The notes under the pieces: generated by a model | Database searches by the model: none | Told to the model about the DNA's origin: nothing | The model's input: the letters and a program-made list of their open reading frames with translations, nothing else | Shown: piece after piece, positions 9,301 to 13,338 of the stretch | Position numbering within the stretch: the stretch's first letter is position 1 | Layout: every line of letters starts with the position of its first letter | Made by a program: the position numbers and the translations under genes | Assembly (NCBI GenBank): GCA_021823425.1 | Contig: JAKANX010000023.1 | Coordinates: forward strand, 1-13,338 | Length of the DNA: 13,338 nt | Reading direction: 5' to 3' | Source: Microcaldota archaeon | Lineage (GTDB): Archaea > Micrarchaeota > Micrarchaeia > Anstonellales > Bilamarchaeaceae

Positions 9301-10737
9301 GTGAACGAGCAGCCCATTCCGAACGCGCTCGTGCGCGCATACGCGGGCAGCACGATAATCGGAAGCGTCGCCACCGGGGATTCCGGAACCGCCTCCGGAA
9401 GCTTCCCGGTCGGCACCTACACCGCGCAGGCGTCCAAGGGCGGCTTCGACATTTCCAGCGCCATAGTGTTCGTGGTGAACGACTGCACCACTCCGCCCGT
9501 CTCGCCAGGGGGAGGCACGACCATATCGTGCAGCATCGCATGGTCGCCGCAGGGAACCCTGATGCCGCCCGGCTCCGCATCCGTAACGTGGACTTCGGCC
9601 AACGCGGACAGCGCAAGCCTAAACTGCACGGGCCCGATTCGCAGCTCGGCCGCGGCGGGAATGAGCGGCAGCTCGGCATTCACGTTCGCCGAGTCCCCGC
9701 TCGGGAACGAACTGTGCGTCCTCACCGTAAGGAACAGCACGATGGGCCTGGGCACCGACTGCATGGCGAGCCTCCAGATTGGCGCGGCCTCGCAGCAGGG
9801 GAACGGGACTCCGGGCGAGCAGCAGAACGGCACCAACATCACCATAATCACCGAGCCGCCCAAAGTCAACGTGAACGTAACCGCGCCTCAGGAAGTGGAG
9901 ATAGGCTCCCCGGTGCTGGTGAACGTGACGTACGAGAACGGCACGCCGCTTGTGGGCGAGATAATGGAGCTGGTCGCCCCGGGCAACAACAGCTTCACGT
10001 TCATACTGGACGCGAACGGCGAGGCGAGGTACAACGCGACGCGGGAGGGCTTCTACGTTTACAACGTCCCCGATTTCAATATCGTGCGCAACACGATTAC
10101 GTACGCGTACATACCGGGCAAGGCGCCTGAAACGAAGGTGCTCGTGGTGCCCGTGTACATAACCGAGCCGAGCAGGCTCCAGTTGGAGATACTCAGCCAG
10201 GGCGCCCCGCAGCCCGCGCACGTGCGCATAGAGGGCCCGATGAATTTTGAGAACGACACCAACACCATCGGGCTGTTCATCGCGGACATACCCACGCCCG
10301 GAAGCTACATAATCACCGCGACCGCGACCGGCGTCAAGTCGCTCTCGGCGCAGGTCACGCTCAACCGCGCCGCGGCGCAGCGCTCGTTCGTGGAGGACAA
10401 CATCTGGCTGCTCCTGCTGCTCGTAGCCCTTGCGATACTGCTCGCCTACCTAGTGAGGCGCAAGCTGCTCGCGTACCTCATAAGGGGCCGGATGGCGCAG
10501 CTCCGCATCCACCCTGAGAAGCCCAAGAGCAAGCAGGCGGTGGAAATTGCGTTCACGTCCGAGGGCAAGCAGCTCGCGGGCGCCGCGGTCACCCTCATCA
10601 CGGAGAAGGGCGACATTTACAAGCATTCCACCCGCCCGGACGGCAAGTTCGTGTTCGTCCCCGTGGAGCCTGGGATATACCGCATTTCGGTCAAGGGATA
10701 TTCCATCTTCGGGAGCGACCAGTTTGAGGTGAAATAG
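3316..10737 (+). CDS. Giant membrane-anchored subtilisin-like (S8) serine protease with tandem Ig/jelly-roll modules
   Basis: This 2473-residue exported endopeptidase has a signal peptide core at ~24-49 (cleavage probably after AYA49) and an inhibitor-I9-like propeptide at ~53-125. The S8 catalytic domain spans ~136-550: Asp161 (IIDGG), His332 (DSHGTH), oxyanion Asn423 (PAGNSG) and Ser494 (SGTSVS, where GTSMA is usual). All catalytic residues are present, so activity is expected. A beta-sandwich of about 95 residues is inserted between Asp and His. Next come a beta-rich domain (~552-647), four Ig plus jelly-roll modules (~648-1752), two Ig-like repeats (1754-1956), Ig- and carboxypeptidase-regulatory-like domains (~1975-2350), a transmembrane helix (2363-2380), a basic RRK...RGR stretch and an 80-residue tail. 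The topology is a large glycosylated ectodomain anchored at its C-terminus. The start could be any of the ATGs at 3316/3319/3322, or Met21 (3376), which gives a more normal signal peptide. The substrate is unknown; it could be propeptides or S-layer, host or prey proteins. Confidence 0.9.
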   Translation: MMMRKTGSESDKMVRCDKRGMRTARAPLILIAALLLALASVSFAQPAYAEPSRYIVFMKQNYSAAEAADQITGAFGSPPEKEYSYGGKTAFVVSAYAYSVRGFLTRLSTATAASVSTDFAYSVRPEYVAHGMLAETAPMIGADAAWAAGYTGAGSKVCIIDGGIDYSSTQFASGITAADFTHDDWCIQGAPQQTGTTHKYYLNISSYMDREEIGLWWRNTSDRYDLSVYYPNGTLARSSAGTNLADSAYGKLSLVNVTVGYAYGSYLVVVNYTSVSDSSASPVLMWGSSVATQPQYYNNSSSGCLATPNPITAGDSRAFYNNHPHDDTEDSHGTHLAGIVAKQSVPQGIGPGAQLFIAKVTHSNGVAWESDIADAINWCAFNGVNIILVGPGIDNGGACDSLAAAAVEANGNTNMLIIAPAGNSGAAISDPGCAKAALTVGAVDKSGSIAPFSAHGPVSVSGDPNRLKPELVAPGVNVTSAAVPDTTISLSGTSVSAAVVAGAAALLYQKLPNVDSAVAKAMLVASGNRIGSCDYTYGCGLVNASKALGYDFKAGRVLSNYKNILFHNDNSGVFDMMLYWREPENSHDVLHMGALKSDLSVELNSTNADWNFQHVSAPSSPGDNWNVTINPQGLADTLSYFLIYPDNYSIAAEYTNKSYRRGYTESVAVSVKNNNPYIPIQLSGIAVEVWNQTSLVTQLHLDADENSMRIDSLSTRVFTYPIYIPNNMPPNTFLKVRVFRRVSALDRTVVWPKGLEGTAMNESAARAGSYDDSSWMPTDYYSLNYPALTRTLIAGSSHGLVIDPFAPYSANCTLFANGTAPGNEVDWNGTLQLYSSCASVSGERENSPFESWEISSTPIVDPPLPPFVIEVANNTMRRGYFEIVNVSITNNQETPLTFDYMVFELYNTTANETVATLWSWASPSVNPLSNELLSFPVYVPDTAPIGPDVRLRLTAERTQDYNVSFVSLGSSIPASDALNESFDDSKWPVQLPKFATWHRRHLWADNVTTKYEFTLYHSYSPCAKGRSCYSGLTEPPYWRGDLTLYDVYNGTMALNYTYHIDPANCCSYCCSEYVPAGWSIPKLQYFGVGPNLLSMYIDDDMGRTPSPDPLLRRAAYPAVLVIKQYFDIERFGGASEVAPEPSLDVSIVRAGNGTLRRGYYEDTTVRIMNNNPVSVSLNSLTLQMNAQGRKIPLDVDGFGFSQSLPAGMVQYFPYQLFVPSNIIPDSLEAEAVFSYDMDDGWRRNSPDDVNAMVRYAYNDSNWVISSFSPSKLHRKKFFLPSTTKAIDIMASGMDSLYSTWNGSSTVSTLVSPNAYNDYFWQTKKGTYFNTYEENLLSFVANNSTADGGVRIRVYFNATATLAVNSTKPDVEAIRGAYDVNDTILENMTYPISLQYTNNLLSPAFAQTMIALQDRVLQRNEYLLGDSVQVPPNTTIPGLVRNVYVPANRRYFGFSSLSGGSTTQIFGCEGNNTVAIANGSTVTFAIEPITTDGTSTLGFVFKGGHTTSGLSAQWYINGRSVLIQNSSTGAASWSASGFTLTFMPCERFTLSDGTEYVYGTYFLYAPMNNSRGITFGNRTQPSIAVTASGGGFVAVELNSNACTSTYSFCGSLIGSTPDMVLVPVPYRFASEFPEKHYWRRAYSEFTQVSSPSYDTSFWPVDRVGRITSRDGTSFIAPPYTYRAEIYIPASTKEVLLPRTSALAVNGQNTTSNSIYQLVNLGDVNALTFATTSSSPYAQLIVNYLVPMYKTAIMVFDYALNPPSQTFRIAAGDNVTKQFTLNNTGNRALEINISTGDANAIPNETTVRLGPGEGAAFNVTFVTAGLPMGTHTATITAQDANAGTRAAIVSFNVEATVVYDFLLTPPSSSFSIFQGESASQLYSLVNTGNKPVNISLSTDRTWATLDADNFSFAPGDSANFSAFFAASNFSIGAYNATINADGGLAGTKQSPVTITVNPLINGTNRTLPNGTSDYLMLFVNPASVCYPNQVTFTVKDYVNEQPIPNALVRAYAGSTIIGSVATGDSGTASGSFPVGTYTAQASKGGFDISSAIVFVVNDCTTPPVSPGGGTTISCSIAWSPQGTLMPPGSASVTWTSANADSASLNCTGPIRSSAAAGMSGSSAFTFAESPLGNELCVLTVRNSTMGLGTDCMASLQIGAASQQGNGTPGEQQNGTNITIITEPPKVNVNVTAPQEVEIGSPVLVNVTYENGTPLVGEIMELVAPGNNSFTFILDANGEARYNATREGFYVYNVPDFNIVRNTITYAYIPGKAPETKVLVVPVYITEPSRLQLEILSQGAPQPAHVRIEGPMNFENDTNTIGLFIADIPTPGSYIITATATGVKSLSAQVTLNRAAAQRSFVEDNIWLLLLLVALAILLAYLVRRKLLAYLIRGRMAQLRIHPEKPKSKQAVEIAFTSEGKQLAGAAVTLITEKGDIYKHSTRPDGKFVFVPVEPGIYRISVKGYSIFGSDQFEVK
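3901..4185 (+). other. PPC/jelly-roll-like domain inserted in the S8 catalytic domain
   Basis: Residues ~196-290 of the protease interrupt the catalytic fold between Asp161 and His332. The two residues are 171 apart, against roughly 30-40 in ordinary subtilisins. The insert alternates hydrophobic strands and carries YDLSVYYPNGT, close to the D-L-x-V-Y-x-P-x-G signature of pre-peptidase C-terminal (PPC) and related jelly-roll domains, followed by a YGSYLVVVNY strand. Cys186 (WCIQ) and Cys304 (SGCLA) flank it and could form a disulfide at its base. The PPC assignment rests on motif resemblance only. Confidence 0.55.
5257..8571 (+). repeat. Four tandem Ig + jelly-roll modules in the protease ectodomain
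   Basis: A divergent composite module recurs four times. Each copy opens with an RRGY-type strand (Arg660, Arg877, Arg1156, and a degenerate IRGAY at 1373), continues with V-x-V/I-x-NNNP and an aromatic-P-x-Y-x-P strand (YPIYIP, FPVYVP), then reaches a (D/N)DSxW-type motif (Trp775, Trp987, Trp1262; YDTSFW in copy 4 at Trp1657). DDSxW followed by an R/K-x-x-x-x-P strand resembles the sugar-binding jelly-roll of GH2-like glycosidases. The RRGY-to-Trp distances are 115, 110 and 106 residues in copies 1-3 but about 283 in copy 4. The modules are recognisable in protein only; I see no DNA-level repeat identity. Confidence 0.65.
8575..9183 (+). repeat. Two tandem Ig-like repeats in the protease ectodomain
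   Basis: Two copies have a 103-residue period. The first opens FDYALNPPSQTF (residue 1754) and the second YDFLLTPPSSSF (residue 1857). Both continue with a G-x-x-x-x-x-x-x-x-L-x-NTGN turn, a PG-E/D-x-A-x-F-x-x-x-F strand and a G-x-Y/H-x-A-T-I strand. This is the layout of extracellular Ig-like (BACON/NEW3-type) domains, which here probably act as stalk spacers carrying the catalytic head away from the membrane. Confidence 0.7.
10402..10455 (+). other. C-terminal transmembrane helix of the protease
   Basis: Residues 2363-2380 form an uninterrupted hydrophobic run starting IWLLLLLVAL. It is followed at once by RRK and, ten residues later, RGR. The positive-inside rule places the C-terminus in the cytoplasm and the 2300-residue N-terminal part outside, in agreement with the N-terminal signal peptide. 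Confidence 0.9.
10726..10732 (+). promoter_or_regulatory. Shine-Dalgarno site of the LamG gene
   Basis: GAGGTGA is a seven-base match to the complement of the archaeal 16S rRNA tail (UCACCUC). It lies inside the last codons of the protease gene and ends 6 nt before the ATG at 10739. This spacing favours 10739 over the second ATG at 10745. Confidence 0.8.
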
Positions 10738-10738
10738 C

Positions 10739-13338
10739 ATGAGGATGCTCGCGCTGGCATTGCTGCTTCTGGCCTGCATTTCCTATTCGGCCCAGCTCGC
10801 GGATTACGCTTTTTCGAATTCCACCGCCTACTTGCTGAACAACACGCAGGCCAACAATTCCAACGCGGAGCTTTCCAGCCTTTCGCAGAACGGCACGTTC
10901 GGGGACGTGCTGGAAATCAGGGATTATTCGTATAATAACAACCGAACGGGAATCGTGGGCGAGTGGCTCTTTGACGATGGCAGTGCGGCGGATTCCTCCG
11001 GCAACGGGAACAACGGGACTTTCAGCGGCCCCATTGCCGCGTGCAACGTTCCGGGCGTTGGAGGGACGGGATACGCTTGCGCATTCAACGGAAACGGAAG
11101 TTACATTGATTTCGGCGACCCTGCCAGCGGAGTCCTTGATTTCGGCACCGGAAGCTTCACTATCGAGGCGTGGATAAGGACCAACGCTTCCGGCGTTATG
11201 CAGGACGTGGTGGACAAGAGGGGCAGCCCGAGCAACGCGGGATACCTCATGGGCGTAATGAACGACAGCAAGGTGCACATTTACGCGAGCGATTCGGCGG
11301 CTGTTTCCATAGAGTCCATGTCCGCATCGAACGTGACTGACGGCAAATGGCACCACGTTGCGGGCGTGTTCAACAGGGCCGGCAACGCGACTATATACGT
11401 GGACGGGCTGCAACAGGGGACCACCCCCAGCATGTCCGCCATCGGCAACCTTGGAAATAGCGGGAAATTCGTCATCGGCTACCGCGACCCTTCCCTTGCC
11501 AGCGTTTGGGGGTTCTTCAATGGCTCCATAGGCAACGTCGCAATCTACAACCGCGCGCTCTCTTCGCAGGAAATATACGAGGACTATTACGCGGATCCGC
11601 GCGCGCAGAATCCGGCAAACGTAAGCTGGCAGTGGCAAAGCAAGGACGCCGTGCTCACGATGCACTTCGACCAGAGCTCGCCGATACAGGCTGATTCCTC
11701 CGGATACGGGAACAACGGAATCGTTAACGGAAATGCAAAATACAGCGCGAGCGGGAAATTCGGGGGGAGTTATATATTCGATGGCATGGGCAGTTTTGTC
11801 AACGCCAGCTCATTGACACTGGACTCGGCGTGGAATCAGATTGTCGTTGAAGCATGGATTAAGGCAAACAATCCAACACAGTCGCTGCAAACCGCCATCG
11901 TCAGCAAGGGCAATCAGAGTGGTTTCAATAACTTCGATCTCAATCAGGAAGCGGATGGGCGGATAAGATTCTGGTTCTCAAGCTGCGCTTCCGCACCGGC
12001 CTTTTCTTCATCATCAATTGACACGTCATGGCATCACGCGGTTGGAATATGGAATGGAACCCATATCCAAGTCTATCTAGATGGCCTAGCAGGAACTGCT
12101 GTGGCATGCACTCCTTCGGTGAGCGCGAGCGGCAAGCCCATATATATCGGAAGCTGGGACCGTTCGCCCGGATGGTTTTTCAACGGCTCCATTGACGAAG
12201 TGAACATCTACCCCCGAGCCCTTTCCGCCGCCGTAATATTGGCGCACAACAATTCAAACCGCCCTCCGCAGGGCACGGGCGTGACGAACGCAACGATGAG
12301 GGTGCGCTATTCCAACGCCGCCAACGAGGTTTACAACTCTTCCGGGCTCGTCGGCTTCTGGAGGCTGAACGAGAACAGCACGGCGAGCGGAGCAATTCTA
12401 GACTATTCAGGGAACGGGTACAACGGCACCGCTACCGGAAACGCGGTTTTCCTCAATGGCTCCTCATGCTACCCGTTCGGGGACGGCTGCTACAGGCTCA
12501 ACGGGAGCGGGCAGTACATAAACATCGGGAACGTCCCCGCCGCGCGCTCCGCGTCCGTGGCAGTGGGCGCGTGGGTGCGGCCCATGGGCACCGGAGGAGG
12601 CTCATATCCCACCATAGTCGGGCACAACGTCCCGGGAGGGGGCACGGGCGGGTATTTCATCCAGCAGAACCCTTCCACGGGCAAGTTCGAGTTCTGGGTC
12701 TACGGCTGGAGCACGATAGCGAGCGACGCGCCGGCAACGAACGGGCAATGGTATTATTTGACCGCGATGTACGATTCCGCCACGAAGGAGGAATCCCTTT
12801 ACGTGAACGGCGTAAAGCAGGCCGCGAACGCCTCGGTGAACTCGCTCTCATGGGGCGGGTCCGAAAGCCTCACCATCGGAACCTACGCATCCGCGGGGAA
12901 CAACTTCAACGGCACCGTTGACTCGGTGCAGGTCTACAACCGCACGCTTTCGGACGATGAAATCAAATGGAACTACTACCACACCAGCCCTGCCAATTTC
13001 AGCTCTTGGACCTCATATTCCCCTAATTACGATTCCGCTTCGCTAATAGGGGCGCCCGCATCCCGGTTCGTGCAATACGAGGCCCTTCTCGCCACCTCGA
13101 ATTCAAGCTACACGCCCACTCTTTCCAAAGTGTCGCTAGGCTCCTCGCCCTCGTACGGAATCGCTTTCGCCAATCCTACGCCCGCCGACGGGGCGGCTTA
13201 CAACGGCAGCTCGGTTTACGTAAATACGACCATCGGGACGAACGGCAACCTTTCCGCGTTCGTGGACCTGAACCGCTCGTTGGTCGGTTACTGGAGCTTT
13301 GACAACGTTTCGGGAAGCACAGTCTACGACTCGTCAAC
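10739..13338 (+). CDS. Secreted LamG-repeat (concanavalin A-like lectin) protein (3' partial)
   Basis: The frame is open from the ATG at 10739 to the right edge (866 full codons, no stop). The start has a strong Shine-Dalgarno site and sits 1 nt after the protease stop. The N-terminus (MRMLALALLLLAC) is a short signal peptide. Cleavage after ISYSA is the default reading; LLAC also fits a lipobox, but the hydrophobic core would be very short. An Asn-rich linker leads to LamG/concanavalin A-like domains at residues 71-281, 305-504 and 536-747; a fourth starts at ~844 (LVGYWSF). Each shows the family pattern: a VGxW-type opening strand, D(S/Y)SGxGxNG, an EAW or GAW strand, WHH or WYY, a (I/V)Y(V/L)(D/N)G strand, FNG(S/T)(I/V), and a closing Y-x-R-x-LS. 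Linkers include a P-T-P-A-D-G Ig-like segment before domain 4. I count about 34 N-X-S/T sequons. Such domains usually bind glycans or proteins outside the cell. The C-terminal anchor is not visible. Confidence 0.9.
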   Translation, partial: MRMLALALLLLACISYSAQLADYAFSNSTAYLLNNTQANNSNAELSSLSQNGTFGDVLEIRDYSYNNNRTGIVGEWLFDDGSAADSSGNGNNGTFSGPIAACNVPGVGGTGYACAFNGNGSYIDFGDPASGVLDFGTGSFTIEAWIRTNASGVMQDVVDKRGSPSNAGYLMGVMNDSKVHIYASDSAAVSIESMSASNVTDGKWHHVAGVFNRAGNATIYVDGLQQGTTPSMSAIGNLGNSGKFVIGYRDPSLASVWGFFNGSIGNVAIYNRALSSQEIYEDYYADPRAQNPANVSWQWQSKDAVLTMHFDQSSPIQADSSGYGNNGIVNGNAKYSASGKFGGSYIFDGMGSFVNASSLTLDSAWNQIVVEAWIKANNPTQSLQTAIVSKGNQSGFNNFDLNQEADGRIRFWFSSCASAPAFSSSSIDTSWHHAVGIWNGTHIQVYLDGLAGTAVACTPSVSASGKPIYIGSWDRSPGWFFNGSIDEVNIYPRALSAAVILAHNNSNRPPQGTGVTNATMRVRYSNAANEVYNSSGLVGFWRLNENSTASGAILDYSGNGYNGTATGNAVFLNGSSCYPFGDGCYRLNGSGQYINIGNVPAARSASVAVGAWVRPMGTGGGSYPTIVGHNVPGGGTGGYFIQQNPSTGKFEFWVYGWSTIASDAPATNGQWYYLTAMYDSATKEESLYVNGVKQAANASVNSLSWGGSESLTIGTYASAGNNFNGTVDSVQVYNRTLSDDEIKWNYYHTSPANFSSWTSYSPNYDSASLIGAPASRFVQYEALLATSNSSYTPTLSKVSLGSSPSYGIAFANPTPADGAAYNGSSVYVNTTIGTNGNLSAFVDLNRSLVGYWSFDNVSGSTVYDSS
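10949..12980 (+). repeat. Three complete LamG-type domains
   Basis: Domain 1 spans about 10949-11581, domain 2 about 11651-12250 and domain 3 about 12344-12980. Domains 1 and 3 share a Cys-pair loop before the strand that leads into the EAW/GAW region, and are preceded by related YS-containing linkers. Domain 2 lacks that loop and has a different Cys pair. The copies are clearly divergent at DNA level, so they are not recent tandem duplications. A fourth copy begins near 13268 and runs off the window. Confidence 0.85.
11790..12170 (+). other. Compositionally atypical core of LamG domain 2
   Basis: By hand count, 11821-12120 is 50% G+C (150/300), against 59% for 11341-11640 in the same gene (177/300). 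Codons scarce elsewhere in the window cluster here: AAT, TCA (including three in a row), CTA, AGA, CAT, CCA and ACA. The reading frame is intact and the protein still follows the LamG pattern. The edges fall inside the domain, not at its boundaries. This is consistent with a recombined or recently acquired segment, but a local fluctuation is possible. Confidence 0.55.

Noticed and set aside
10751..10795. A lipobox (LLAC) making gene 3 a lipoprotein.
   Set aside because: The hydrophobic core before the Cys would be only about 10 residues, and an ordinary cleavage after ISYSA fits as well. Kept as an alternative, not called.
1066..11767. Runs of six G (1066-1071, near 2446, 3799-3804 at the catalytic Asp codon, 11762-11767) as possible phase-variation tracts.
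   Set aside because: Six-base G runs are expected by chance in 13 kb of about 60% G+C DNA and are shorter than typical switching tracts. All are in frame.
11766..12148. TATA-like strings (ttatatatt near 11770, tatatat near 12140, actatatac near 11391) that could be internal archaeal promoters.
   Set aside because: They encode conserved LamG strands (SYIFDG, PIYIG, TIYVDG) in an uninterrupted frame, and no gene start follows at promoter distance.

Overview
The window is coding almost end to end on the + strand. It holds three very large genes for exported proteins, of which only the middle one is complete. No RNA gene, mobile element, CRISPR array or non-coding stretch longer than a few bases is visible. 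The long open frames on the minus strand and in other plus frames are shadows of these genes, caused by high G+C third positions.

The organism is probably an archaeon. Reasons: frequent ATA (Ile) and AGG (Arg) codons despite roughly 60% G+C; a GAGGTGA ribosome-binding site ahead of gene 3; very dense N-X-S/T glycosylation sequons; and CARDB, FG-GAP/VCBS, LamG and Ig-like architectures typical of archaeal surface proteins. The combination of LamG-repeat proteins with giant Ig-rich proteins recalls DPANN archaea (a Micrarchaeota- or Diapherotrites-like lineage), but no marker gene in the window confirms a phylum.

Layout. Gene 1 (2-3319, 5' end outside the window) encodes a secreted adhesin-like protein: four FG-GAP/VCBS blades with calcium-type loops, a DUF11-like domain, then about five CARDB/Ig-like domains, with no membrane anchor at its C-terminus. 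Gene 2 (3316-10737) encodes a 2473-residue membrane-anchored subtilisin-family (S8) protease: signal peptide, I9-type propeptide, catalytic domain with an inserted beta-sandwich, four tandem Ig-plus-jelly-roll modules, two tandem Ig-like repeats, more Ig-like domains, one transmembrane helix, and a small C-terminal domain predicted to be cytoplasmic. Gene 3 (10739 to past the right edge) encodes a secreted protein with three complete LamG-type (concanavalin A-like) domains and the start of a fourth.

The genes are packed as a translationally coupled operon: a 4-bp ATGA overlap between genes 1 and 2, and a 1-nt gap between genes 2 and 3. The simplest joint reading is a cell-surface apparatus in which genes 1 and 3 supply adhesion or glycan-binding surfaces and gene 2 supplies an anchored protease. 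This is an inference from architecture and gene order. The operon promoter and terminator lie outside the window.
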